Shown one piece after another: positions 1 through 8,679 of a stretch of DNA of 16,519 nt. The notes under the pieces were generated by a model. It was given only the letters and a program-made list of their open reading frames with translations, did no database searches and was not told where the DNA came from. The position numbers and the translations under genes were made by a program. The stretch comes from Anaerolineales bacterium (GTDB lineage Bacteria > Chloroflexota > Anaerolineae > Anaerolineales > Villigracilaceae), in the NCBI GenBank assembly GCA_016789485.1, contig JAEURE010000029.1, forward strand, positions 1 to 16,519, given 5' to 3'. Position 1 is the first letter of the stretch. Every line of letters begins with the position of its first letter.

Positions 1-61
1 GGAACCCGTTGACCAGTTCCGGTGTGTATGTGGAGCCGCCGCCAATGACTGTGATTTTCAT
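1..61 (-). CDS. GH4 family glycosidase, 6-phospho-beta-glucosidase-like (N-terminus only)
   Basis: Only the first 20 codons are in the window; the gene continues off the left edge. The visible N-terminus (MKITVIGGGSTYTPELV...) is the dinucleotide-binding start of glycoside hydrolase family 4. The GGGSTYTPEL form is typical of its 6-phospho-beta-glucosidase branch; alpha-glucosidase and alpha-galactosidase members have a different motif here. Known GH4 enzymes use NAD+ and a divalent metal and cleave by a redox-elimination mechanism in the cytoplasm. The ATG overlaps the stop of the upstream dehydrogenase gene (ATGA), and a GGTGGTG Shine-Dalgarno-like stretch lies just before it, so it is the last visible gene of the sugar operon. 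The family call is fairly secure, but substrate and phosphorylation requirement cannot be judged from 20 residues. Confidence 0.8.
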   Translation of the reverse strand, partial: MKITVIGGGSTYTPELVNGF

Positions 62-1059
62 AAATTCACCACCTTTCCTGTCTTGCTTGATTCATATGCT
101 GCATCCACGACTTTCATGTTCGTTAGTCCTTCCAGTCCACCGGGGCGGGGTGTTTTTTTCTTTTCAATGCACTCCAGGAAATATTTCAATTGATCATCGT
201 ACAAACTTTGCGGGCAATGTTCCTTACGCGGGAATTCAAAACCAGAATCGATCACATCGATTCTTTCCTCTTCTCTGTTAGGCAATTCGAGGTGAGTAGG
301 GAAAAGTTCGCCAAACCCCTCCGTGCCATATAACTGAGTTGCCGCTTCAGGTCCATCCGCGTGAGGCTGCCACCAGCCCGACTCGATGTACGATACCGCG
401 CCATTGTCCCATTCGACAATGATGACACCTGTATCATCTACATCGAAATCCTTGTAGAAAGTTCCAATCTTCGCATAGACAGATACTGGCTGCGGGTCGC
501 CAAGCAAAAAACGGGCGGTATCAAGTGCGTGAATGCCCATGTCTGCCATTGCGCCACCGCCTGCAAATTGTTTTTGCGTAAACCAGCCTGAAGGTCCCCA
601 ATGGGTATGCACGCCAATACCCTTTGTACGAATGATTTTTCCCAGCCGCTTTGATTGTTGTTTTAGCCACAATACGTCGGGGTCAAACCGCCAGCAGTGT
701 GCCACCATTAATTTCGCGCCAGATTTATCTGAGGCTTCACACATGTTTCCAGCTTCCTTTGCGTTCATTGCCATTGGCTTTTCGACCATCACGTGTACGC
801 CCGCATTCAAGGCTGTGATCGTTTGGGGCGCGTGCTGATAATTTGGCGTTGATACTATCAATGCGTCCACATTGCCGTCTTTTAACATAGCCTCCACGGT
901 TTCATACTGCCGCGTAATTCCGAAGCGTTTTCCAAACGCCGCCATGGTGTCTGTTTTGTGGTTCACGACCGCAGTCAATTCCAAGCCCAGGTTTTGCGCG
1001 GCTTGCGCGTGGACTTTATTGATATATCCTGTTCCTGCAAACGCAATTTTTATTGTCAT
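58..1059 (-). CDS. Gfo/Idh/MocA family NAD(P)-dependent oxidoreductase
   Basis: This 333-residue protein is of normal length for the family of cytoplasmic sugar and cyclitol dehydrogenases. The N-terminal Rossmann domain starts MTIKIAFAGTGYI (glycine-rich loop near residues 9-13). The conserved E93-K94-P95 motif, whose lysine is catalytic in the family, follows in VEKPMAMN. The second-domain motif GGGAMADMGIHALD (about 167-180) supplies the usual D173 and H177. The ATG at 1059 overlaps the stop of the ROK kinase gene (ATGA), with GGAG five nt upstream, so the two are translationally coupled. Family members oxidise or reduce hydroxyl groups on sugars, or take part in redox-assisted glycoside cleavage. 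Here it probably processes a product of the imported glycoside, but the substrate is not readable from sequence. Confidence 0.92.
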   Translation of the reverse strand: MTIKIAFAGTGYINKVHAQAAQNLGLELTAVVNHKTDTMAAFGKRFGITRQYETVEAMLKDGNVDALIVSTPNYQHAPQTITALNAGVHVMVEKPMAMNAKEAGNMCEASDKSGAKLMVAHCWRFDPDVLWLKQQSKRLGKIIRTKGIGVHTHWGPSGWFTQKQFAGGGAMADMGIHALDTARFLLGDPQPVSVYAKIGTFYKDFDVDDTGVIIVEWDNGAVSYIESGWWQPHADGPEAATQLYGTEGFGELFPTHLELPNREEERIDVIDSGFEFPRKEHCPQSLYDDQLKYFLECIEKKKTPRPGGLEGLTNMKVVDAAYESSKTGKVVNL

Positions 1060-1988
1060 GTTCTCTCCAGTTCCTGGCTGTCTTTTACTGCCGCATCATG
1101 ATCGGCGTCCATTGCCAGTGCGATGCCGCCCAATACACCTGCCCGATTCCCCAACGCAGGCGGGACGATATACTGGTCAATATCTCTGAGAATCATATTG
1201 TGATTGAGGTAGCCATTGAGCAATTTCTGTACTTTTTTTCTTATCGCAGGAAGCAGATGATCTTTTTGCATGATGCCGCCCCCAATAATGATCCTTTTTG
1301 GCGAGAGCGTAAAAATATAGTTTGCAAGTGCATGGGCGATATATCCCGCTTCCATCTCCCAAAATGGGTCATCGTCCGGGAGCGTTTCAGCACGTTGATT
1401 GAATCTTTCCTGTATCGACGGCCCGGATGCAAGGCCTTCAAAGCAATCTCCGTGGTAGGGACATGCTCCTCGAAATGGATCCAGTTTCAGGTCATGCGGG
1501 ATGCGGATGTGTCCCATTTCCGGGCTGGTGAGTCCATGCAAGGGTTTGCCGTTCACGATATAACCGCCGCCAATGCCTGTTCCAATGGTCAGGTAAAGCG
1601 AGTGACTATCATTTTTACTGGCACCCCATTTTGCTTCTCCTACTCCTGCTGCTGCGACATCCGTATCGGCACTAATAGGCAGGTTGATCTTTTCATGCAG
1701 CATGCGGACAATGTTGACATTGCTCCAATGCGGCTTGGGCGTGGTAGTGATGTATCCATATGTTGGGGAGGCAGGGTCAAGGTCAAAGGGACCGAAAGAG
1801 CCGAGACCAATGCCATGCAGTTGATCCAGATACGGCGCGAAAAAATCAGAAACCTTTTGCATAGTTTCAGCGGGCAAGGTGGTTGGGAAGCGCGCTTCTG
1901 CGACAATGTTTTTCGGGCCGCTGCCTATGGCGCAATTGAATTTCGTGCCGCCGCCTTCGATCCCGCCGTACAACCTTTGAGTGACCAT
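1056..1988 (-). CDS. ROK family sugar kinase, zinc-binding fructokinase/mannokinase type
   Basis: This 310-residue cytoplasmic kinase belongs to the ROK family. The N-terminal phosphate-binding motif is GGIEGGGTKFNCAIG (about 8-22). The ADTDVAAAGVGEAKWG stretch (108-122) carries the presumed catalytic aspartate, and a second glycine-rich loop LTIGTGIGGGY follows (133-143). H160, C176, H179 and C182 (in GACPYHGDCFEGLASGP) form the zinc site of the Bacillus YdhR/GmuE/ScrK-like branch, whose members phosphorylate fructose and often mannose using ATP. Beta-glucoside kinases such as Klebsiella BglK are also ROK proteins, so that activity is a real alternative given the GH4 gene downstream. The nearest GGAG is 12 nt before the ATG, longer than usual; no better start is seen. 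Its stop overlaps the next gene's ATG. Confidence 0.9.
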   Translation of the reverse strand: MVTQRLYGGIEGGGTKFNCAIGSGPKNIVAEARFPTTLPAETMQKVSDFFAPYLDQLHGIGLGSFGPFDLDPASPTYGYITTTPKPHWSNVNIVRMLHEKINLPISADTDVAAAGVGEAKWGASKNDSHSLYLTIGTGIGGGYIVNGKPLHGLTSPEMGHIRIPHDLKLDPFRGACPYHGDCFEGLASGPSIQERFNQRAETLPDDDPFWEMEAGYIAHALANYIFTLSPKRIIIGGGIMQKDHLLPAIRKKVQKLLNGYLNHNMILRDIDQYIVPPALGNRAGVLGGIALAMDADHDAAVKDSQELERT

Positions 1989-2004
1989 GGATTATTTCAT
2001 CTCC

Positions 2005-2033
2005 AATTTTCGAAAGGGTCAAATGCGAAAATT
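2005..2033 (-). repeat. Short A/T-rich inverted repeat between the GNAT and ROK genes
   Basis: Eight-base perfect arms AATTTTCG (2005-2012) and CGAAAATT (2026-2033) flank a 13-nt loop in the 64-nt gap between the acetyltransferase stop and the kinase start. It could form a weak hairpin in the operon mRNA. There is no U-tract, so it is not a convincing terminator. Its role is unknown and it may be chance. Confidence 0.35.
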
Positions 2034-2052
2034 CGACGGGATAACGCCGGCA

Positions 2053-2607
2053 TCATCGCAAAACTCTTTTTGACATGAGAATATCCGGCTTGCCTTTTCC
2101 ATTCGCATCCGGGACTACCCCTGTGATGATGTATCCCATTTTCTGATAGAACTCAAAAGGATGGTTTTTCAGGTTCTGTATATTTTTTATCTTGTCCCAA
2201 AGATTTTCATAAAGGTTACTATTGGCCAGCGAAGTCATATTATCTTCATCGTCTGTGCCTAATATGATTGTCAACCCGCCGCGCATGCGAACTTGTTCTT
2301 CGAAATCCTCGATCAACGTTTTGCCAACTCCTTTGCCTTGCATACCTGGCTGTACTGCCAGCGGATGGAGTTCCCAGACAAGGCCGTCGTATTGTGGAAT
2401 GCCGCCGATCACGCCCAGTAAATTTCCATTGTCATCAACGGCTGTGAGACAGATTCGCTCCGTTTCCAGCATTTCCTGAACCTCTTGTGTTGCATCTTCC
2501 ATGGTGGGCCAGGCTTCAGGCCAGTGTTCACGGAATGCATCCATCAGCAAGTTCGCTACCTGCCGAATCAGCAAGTCATTTTCTTTTGGTAGTGAAATAA
2601 TCTTCAT
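2053..2607 (-). CDS. GNAT family N-acetyltransferase, possibly AAC(6')-like
   Basis: With the ATG at 2607 the product is 184 residues (MKIISLPKENDLL...). The frame is open further upstream to 2694, but that start would run 43 nt into the end of the beta-glucosidase gene, and the 2607 ATG has GGAAAG about eight nt before it. The acetyl-CoA-binding motif is VQPGMQGKGVGKTL (85-98, core Q90-G-K-G-V-G95). The C-terminal part NHPFEFYQKMGY (148-159) with PDANGKGKPDI (166-176) resembles proteins often annotated as aminoglycoside 6'-N-acetyltransferases; this is recalled similarity, not a search result. It lies inside the sugar operon, so it could instead acetylate a sugar or amino-sugar derivative. 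The GNAT call is secure; the substrate is open. Confidence 0.85.
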   Translation of the reverse strand: MKIISLPKENDLLIRQVANLLMDAFREHWPEAWPTMEDATQEVQEMLETERICLTAVDDNGNLLGVIGGIPQYDGLVWELHPLAVQPGMQGKGVGKTLIEDFEEQVRMRGGLTIILGTDDEDNMTSLANSNLYENLWDKIKNIQNLKNHPFEFYQKMGYIITGVVPDANGKGKPDILMSKRVLR

Positions 2608-2651
2608 GGTCTTGACTTTCCGTAGTTTTGCCAAAGATAGCTTATGCCGTC

Positions 2652-3980
<1,329 letters not shown>

Positions 3981-5117
3981 TTATTCCTTCGATCCAGTCA
4001 ATTTGATGCCTTGGATAAAAGTCTTCTGGGCAAAGAAAAAGGCGATGATGATCGGCACGGTGAAAACAGTTGCCGCCGCCATGAGTTGATTCCAGATGAT
4101 GGTTTTTTGCCCTTGAAAATCCTGCAGGCCAAGCGCCATGGTGAAATTGCGCGGACTGTGCAGAAACAACAGCGGACCTGTGAAATCGTTCCACGCATAA
4201 AGGAAGGTGAAGACGGTAACAGTCGCCAGCACGGGTGTGGAGAGCGGCAGGACGATCTGTGTGAAAATTTGCCATTCGCTGGCGCCGTCCACGCGGGCGG
4301 CATCGCACATTTCTTCGGGAATGGTTTTGAAGAATTGCCGCAAGAGGAACACGTCCCATGCGTTGGCAAAGAAGGCAGGGATGATCAGCGGCAGGAAGGT
4401 ATCTCCCCAGCCGAGATAGTCATTGAATAGTAAATAAATAGGGATCATCGTCACTTGGAATGGCAGCATCATGGTGGCGAGGATGAGCATGAAGAGCAGG
4501 TCACGTCCGGGAAATTTCAGGCGGGCGAAGGCATAGGCAACGGGTGTGTTGGATACCAGTGTGCCGATGATGGTGAAGAAGGCAACGATCAGGCTGTTGC
4601 GGAAATACACCCAGAAGCTCGCTCCCACGCCGGGACGGCTTCCGCGATTCATGGCATCGGGGAAATTTTGCCAGCGGAAGGAAACTTCCATGATGGCTTC
4701 AGCAATGCGCTCTTTGCCTTGCTGAAGTTTGTAGGTGAGGATCTCGTCCGGGTTGGCTGGGTCCACGAAGGTGCCTACGCCTTCGACAATTTTTACTGCG
4801 GCGAGTTCTTTGATCGTGCCATCTTCGACCCTGACGTTATACAGTGGCAACTTCTCGCCGTTCACTTCCACGCGGACATTATCATATGGAAGCCAGCGCG
4901 GCGGGGAATGAAAGACATCCTGGTCGGATTTGAAAGCAGTTAATAGCATCCATAAAAATGGGATAGCAAAAAACATGCCGACAAAGATGATCACTCCATG
5001 ACTGAGAGTGGATGTGAAAATATCGCGGATCTTGCGGACATGTTTCTCAGATTGGGATATATGTTTGGGTTGTGGCGGCAGGTTCAGGTCGCGGGGGGAG
5101 GCGCTGGTATTTGTCAT
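3981..5117 (-). CDS. ABC sugar transporter permease, MalG-like, with an enlarged first external loop
   Basis: This inner-membrane permease belongs to the carbohydrate-uptake (CUT1) ABC family. The cytoplasmic EAA loop, which docks to the ATPase, is DAARVDGASEWQIFTQIVLPLSTP-like at about 272-295, and six membrane spans are evident. At 378 residues it is roughly 80-100 longer than ordinary MalG-type proteins. Part of the excess is a 30-40 residue cytoplasmic N-terminal tail. The rest is a hydrophilic insert of about 65 residues (81-146, starting NVRVEVNGEKLPLYNVRVED) between spans 1 and 2, on the outer face, before the normal FRWQNFPDAM segment resumes. The insert might contact the binding protein or cell envelope. 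The gene starts 4 nt after the first permease gene. Confidence 0.93.
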   Translation of the reverse strand: MTNTSASPRDLNLPPQPKHISQSEKHVRKIRDIFTSTLSHGVIIFVGMFFAIPFLWMLLTAFKSDQDVFHSPPRWLPYDNVRVEVNGEKLPLYNVRVEDGTIKELAAVKIVEGVGTFVDPANPDEILTYKLQQGKERIAEAIMEVSFRWQNFPDAMNRGSRPGVGASFWVYFRNSLIVAFFTIIGTLVSNTPVAYAFARLKFPGRDLLFMLILATMMLPFQVTMIPIYLLFNDYLGWGDTFLPLIIPAFFANAWDVFLLRQFFKTIPEEMCDAARVDGASEWQIFTQIVLPLSTPVLATVTVFTFLYAWNDFTGPLLFLHSPRNFTMALGLQDFQGQKTIIWNQLMAAATVFTVPIIIAFFFAQKTFIQGIKLTGSKE

Positions 5118-5121
5118 GAGG

Positions 5122-6078
5122 CTATCCTGCGTAATAGGTAAATCTGTCGCTTACTTTGAGAAGCAGGAGGGTAAAGATCAAAATAATGATGAAAAGAATC
5201 CATGCCATGGCAGAGGCGTAGCCCATCTTCAAAAACAGGAAGGCGTTTTGGTAAAGATAGACGCTGTAAAAAAGTGTGGAGTCGAGCGGGCGTCCCAGGT
5301 TGTCGCCGCCGCCAACAACGTAGGCTTGCGCAAAATATTGGAACATGCCGATCATGCCTGTGATGAGGTTGAACAAAGTAATGGGGGAGACCATTGGAAT
5401 GGTGATGTGCCACAGTCGTTGAAACCAATTAGCGCCGTCCAGTTCAGCGGCTTCCAGCAGACTTTGCGGGACATCTTGCAGACCCGATAGATAAATAATG
5501 ATCGTGCCGCCCATGCCCCACATGCCGAGCAGAATCAATGCAGGCTTGGACCAATTTGGGTCTGCCATCCAGTTGGGACCGTCAATGCCGATCCTGTCCA
5601 GCAGTGTGTTAACCAAGCCTACTTGTGGGTTGAGCAGCCAGAGAAAAAGAATGGTGCCTGCCACTGTTGGGACGATGGATGGCAGAAAATAAACGACACG
5701 ATAGAAGGCTTGTCCCCGCACTTTAAGATTCAACAAAATAGCGCATAGAAATGATGCGAACAGTCCAAGCGGAACTGCGATGATCACCATGTACATGGTA
5801 TTGTTGAGGGCGATCCAAAATTTTTCGTCTACCAACAGGTCGCGATAGTTTTGCAGCCCGATCCTTGCCGGCGCGCGCTTGGTTTTATAATTGTTAAAGC
5901 TGAAAAAAAAACACACGACCATGGGGTAAAGCGTAAACGCGAAAAAGCCGATCAGCCAGGGAGAGAGAAAAAGCAAACCTGTGCGCAGGTCTGATTTTGT
6001 GCGTTTTGTCCATACCACCTTTGCGGGGAGCTTGATCCCAAACGGCAATTTTCGATTCGTTGAATTTAAGTCGTCCAT
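5122..6078 (-). CDS. ABC sugar transporter permease, MalF/UgpA-like
   Basis: This 318-residue inner-membrane subunit is the partner of the downstream MalG-like permease in a CUT1-type sugar importer. A charged cytoplasmic N-terminus is followed by six hydrophobic spans beginning with GLLFLSPWLIGFFAFTLYP (34-52). The EAA loop EAAELDGANWFQRLWHITIP (209-228) is canonical and is the docking site for the ATPase. Its ATG has GGAG six nt upstream and lies 65 nt below the binding-protein stop, with a strong hairpin between. No ATPase gene follows, which is common for CUT1 systems that share an MsmX-like ATPase. Confidence 0.95.
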   Translation of the reverse strand: MDDLNSTNRKLPFGIKLPAKVVWTKRTKSDLRTGLLFLSPWLIGFFAFTLYPMVVCFFFSFNNYKTKRAPARIGLQNYRDLLVDEKFWIALNNTMYMVIIAVPLGLFASFLCAILLNLKVRGQAFYRVVYFLPSIVPTVAGTILFLWLLNPQVGLVNTLLDRIGIDGPNWMADPNWSKPALILLGMWGMGGTIIIYLSGLQDVPQSLLEAAELDGANWFQRLWHITIPMVSPITLFNLITGMIGMFQYFAQAYVVGGGDNLGRPLDSTLFYSVYLYQNAFLFLKMGYASAMAWILFIIILIFTLLLLKVSDRFTYYAG

Positions 6079-6095
6079 TTTTCACTCCACTAAAG

Positions 6096-6133
6096 ACGGA
6101 TGTGGAACGGAATTATGTCCGCTCCACATCCGT
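6096..6133 (-). terminator. Intercistronic hairpin between binding-protein and permease genes
   Basis: Arms at 6096-6111 (ACGGATGTGGAACGGA) and 6118-6133 (TCCGCTCCACATCCGT) pair over 16 positions with one mismatch around a 6-nt loop. In the mRNA it starts 10 nt after the binding-protein stop and is followed only by CTTTAG, so the U-tract is too short for full termination. Stem-loops at this place in sugar ABC operons are known to allow partial termination or to protect the upstream message, giving more binding protein than permease. That role is inferred here. Confidence 0.75.
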
Positions 6134-6143
6134 TTGCCGGCAT

Positions 6144-7451
6144 TTATTTCATGGCTTCTTTAAATTTCGGTTCAAACTCAGCTTGAATTGCGTCCAGCTC
6201 CGTTTTTGGGTCTGTGCCTGTGAGCAGGATCCGCTCTTCTGCTGTACCCATGGCATCATTTAATTCAAGTGATATTGGAGTGGTGAGCACCGCGTACGCA
6301 TTCGGGCTGGACATCAAATCCACAAAGACCTGGAATTTGGGTCCGAGTTCTTTGAAGCAGGGGTCTTCGGCAGCTTTTCTGCTGGTGGGCAGATTGGCGT
6401 TGAAACAGAATTCCTCCGCCACAATGGCAGGTGACATCATCCACGCTAATAGTTTTGCAGAGGCATCTTTATCTTTTGCGCCGGATGGAATTACAACTGC
6501 GGTGCCCTGATTGACGATGGTGCCCGCGCGTTCGGGGTGATCTGCGGGCGGCGGGAAGGCAGCCACGCCATAATTCAATTCAGGTTTCAAAGCAGGGATG
6601 AAGTTGGGACCTACCTGCCATTCACCCTCGACCATCATCGCTACTTTGCCTGCGTAGAAAGGCGCATCGGGCGAACCGTATTCGCCAAAGCCGGAGGAGA
6701 AGGATTGGATATTGTCCACGCCATATTTTGTAAAGAATTGCTGCTGCCAGGTCATCGCATCGATCATCGGCTGGCTGTTGACGGTCAACGCAGAACCGTC
6801 ATCGCTGTACCAAAATCCGCCGAAGTTGCGGACGTATAAGTCTGTGTGACTCCATGAATGATTTGGGATAAAGCCGATTTGTTCAATGGTCCCGTCTGCG
6901 GCAATAACGGTGAGTTTGTCGGCATATTCAACCAATTCCTCCATGGTTGAAGGCGGTTTTTCAGGGTCGAGACCGGCGGCTTCGAACAGGTCTTTATTCC
7001 AGAAAAGAGCATACGCATCCGTGCCCCAGGGCAGGCAAAGAATCAAATCACCCTGCCGGCATTGCGAGAGCGGCGCTTCGAACATATCGGCCATATCAAT
7101 ATTGCCTGTCTTGATTGCGCCGGAGAGTTCATCCACGAGACCTTCCTTATAGAAGGACTTCGCAAGATCGCCGCCGCTCAAGATAAGCACGTCGGGCGGA
7201 GTGGAGCCTGTCAATGCGGGCAGGATCTTATCTTGTTCAATTGGAGCGGTCACTTCAACTTTAATCCCGGTTTCAGCGGTGTATTTATCAAAGAGGGTCT
7301 GGATCTGTTGTGGGTTATCACCCCATTGGATCCATACACGTAACACCTTTTGTTCATCACTGACAGAGCCTCCACCAGCATTGCCACAAGCAGAAAGCAG
7401 CATGGATGCCAGCAACACAATACTTAAGATTCGGAATAGTTTTTTGTTCAT
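6144..7451 (-). CDS. Extracellular sugar-binding lipoprotein of an ABC transporter (SBP_bac_1/CUT1)
   Basis: This 435-residue protein is of typical size for a MalE/CUT1-type solute-binding protein. The N-terminus is a lipoprotein signal: positive MNKK, a hydrophobic stretch, then the lipobox LLSAC with C22 as the lipidated residue, followed by a Gly/Ser-rich linker. The mature part begins VLRVWIQWGDN and contains the family segment YALFWNKDLFEAAGLDPEKPPSTMEELVEYADKL. The protein should capture a sugar, probably a beta-linked oligosaccharide judged by the GH1 and GH4 neighbours, at the outer face of the membrane and deliver it to the two permeases. The ATG has GGAG seven nt upstream. It is separated from the repressor gene by 72 nt and from the first permease by a hairpin. 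Confidence 0.95.
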   Translation of the reverse strand: MNKKLFRILSIVLLASMLLSACGNAGGGSVSDEQKVLRVWIQWGDNPQQIQTLFDKYTAETGIKVEVTAPIEQDKILPALTGSTPPDVLILSGGDLAKSFYKEGLVDELSGAIKTGNIDMADMFEAPLSQCRQGDLILCLPWGTDAYALFWNKDLFEAAGLDPEKPPSTMEELVEYADKLTVIAADGTIEQIGFIPNHSWSHTDLYVRNFGGFWYSDDGSALTVNSQPMIDAMTWQQQFFTKYGVDNIQSFSSGFGEYGSPDAPFYAGKVAMMVEGEWQVGPNFIPALKPELNYGVAAFPPPADHPERAGTIVNQGTAVVIPSGAKDKDASAKLLAWMMSPAIVAEEFCFNANLPTSRKAAEDPCFKELGPKFQVFVDLMSSPNAYAVLTTPISLELNDAMGTAEERILLTGTDPKTELDAIQAEFEPKFKEAMK

Positions 7452-7523
7452 TTTTCTTCTCCAAAGAAATTTGATTTAAGGTGCGGCACGGAGACAGTAT
7501 TCCTATTTTTTCTTTTCACCTCC

Positions 7524-8567
7524 TTAGATATTTTTAGAAAGGGATGTGCCTTCCTGGAATTTGCACCCACAGGATTCGCGAATTATCATTTCAGTACGCA
7601 TCAATGTCAGGCTTTGAGCCTGTTGGCCGTTCAACAAGCGAATCAACTGGCGGACAGCTTCGCGACCTACTTCCTCGATCGGTGCGCGGACGGTTGTCAG
7701 AGCGGGGGAAAGGTACCGGGAGAATTGAACATCGTCGAAACCGACAACAGCCACATCGTCAGGGATGAGGCGCCCGGCATTTTTCAATGCGCGGTAGGCT
7801 CCAATGGCGGCATCGTCATCGCCGGCGAAGACTGCATCGAATTGAATCCCGTCACGAATCAACTTTTGCATTGCGGCAAAAGACTGTTCTTCGTCGAATC
7901 CGCCAGTCACGATGAGGTTTGGGTTAATTGGAATATTATGCATCTCCAGAGCTTCGCGGTATCCGCGCTCGCGCCATTCTGAGTCTTCGTGGTCTTCGGG
8001 TCCGCGCATATAAACGATTTGGCGCCGTCCATGCATTTCAATCAAATGATCGATCAACATGACTGCGCCGTCTTTATTTTCGATTGTTATGACTGGGACA
8101 TTTATTTCGCGGGGAGGGGTCTGGTGCATGAGTACAACGGGAAATTGAATGTCGTGCAAACGCCCTAATTCATCGAGGGAAAGGCTGGAGGTGAAGACCA
8201 GTAATCCATCCGTATTATGCTCTCCAAGAGGTTTGCGCTGGTTATCATGAGCGCCTTGCGTGGAATGGATGAGCAGCTCATACCCTGAGGTGCGCGTCTC
8301 CGCCTCAATCCCTTTCAGGAGGTGCGGGAAAAACGCGCCGCCAATTTCAGAAAGGATCAATCCAATGGTATTGGTTTTGCGGCTGGCAAGCACCTGTGCG
8401 GCGGTGCGGGGAACGAATTGCAGTTCCTTAATGGCGCGGTGAACTCTCTCGGCAGTTTCAGGGACTACGGGAGTTTTTCCGTTTATGACGCGGCTGACTG
8501 TGGCAATGGACACCTTTGCCTTTTTAGCTACATCTGAAATTGTGGGGGAGGAGGTTTTTAGTTTCAT
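7524..8567 (-). CDS. LacI/GalR family transcriptional repressor
   Basis: This 347-residue regulator has the expected two parts. The N-terminal helix-turn-helix and hinge begin TISDVAKKAKVSIATVSRVINGK (9-31) and reach about residue 60. The periplasmic-binding-protein-like effector domain then follows from TNTIGLILSE (about 64) to near the C-terminus. By family analogy it represses the sugar operon until an imported sugar or its phosphate binds. It is the first gene of the operon, and paired LacI-type operators lie just upstream of its start over the predicted transcription start, so it is likely self-regulated. No good Shine-Dalgarno precedes the ATG at 8567: the 29-bp operator fills that space, and AGAAAG about 11 nt upstream is the only candidate. 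Translation may therefore be weak. Confidence 0.95.
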   Translation of the reverse strand: MKLKTSSPTISDVAKKAKVSIATVSRVINGKTPVVPETAERVHRAIKELQFVPRTAAQVLASRKTNTIGLILSEIGGAFFPHLLKGIEAETRTSGYELLIHSTQGAHDNQRKPLGEHNTDGLLVFTSSLSLDELGRLHDIQFPVVLMHQTPPREINVPVITIENKDGAVMLIDHLIEMHGRRQIVYMRGPEDHEDSEWRERGYREALEMHNIPINPNLIVTGGFDEEQSFAAMQKLIRDGIQFDAVFAGDDDAAIGAYRALKNAGRLIPDDVAVVGFDDVQFSRYLSPALTTVRAPIEEVGREAVRQLIRLLNGQQAQSLTLMRTEMIIRESCGCKFQEGTSLSKNI

Positions 8568-8569
8568 GA

Positions 8570-8598
8570 ATGTAAGCGCTTTCTGAAAGCGCTTACAT
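8570..8598. promoter_or_regulatory. Double LacI-family operator (29-bp perfect inverted repeat)
   Basis: Arms ATGTAAGCGCTTTC (8570-8583) and GAAAGCGCTTACAT (8585-8598) are perfect inverted repeats around one central base. Each arm holds the palindromic AGCGCT core of LacI/GalR operators. Read as two sites, TGTAAGCGCTTTCT (8571-8584) and TGAAAGCGCTTACA (8584-8597) each fit the TGNAANCGNTTNCA pattern, the second perfectly and the first with one change, with centres 13 bp apart. The repeat starts three bases before the repressor's ATG and covers the predicted transcription start, so repressor binding would block the operon promoter. Confidence 0.88.
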
Positions 8599-8599
8599 A

Positions 8600-8627
8600 A
8601 GTATACTCAAAATAAACCAAAAGTCAA
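8600..8627 (-). promoter_or_regulatory. Sigma-70-like promoter of the sugar operon
   Basis: On the minus strand, -35 TTGACT (8622-8627) and -10 TATACT (8600-8605) each match five of six consensus bases and are separated by 16 bp. The predicted transcription start is near 8593, inside the double operator, giving a leader of about 26 nt before the repressor ATG. This is the best promoter-like sequence seen in the window and fits classical repression by steric block. Confidence 0.75.
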
Positions 8628-8679
8628 ATTAGAGCTTTAGCTGAATTACATCCGTCTATGAATTTAAGATACTTGTTAG

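Noticed and set aside
1053..2078. 341-codon plus-strand open frame opposite the ROK kinase.
   Set aside because: It is antisense to a clearly conserved gene, its product shows no domain, and it has no ribosome-binding site. It is a shadow of codon bias.
7446..7523. Tiny 23-codon frame from GTG (7519) to a TGA overlapping the binding-protein ATG, next to a perfect GGAGG right after the repressor stop.
   Set aside because: The GGAGG abuts the GTG with no spacing, and no other start codon lies at a usable distance. The product has no recognisable feature. It is more likely chance in a 72-nt gap.
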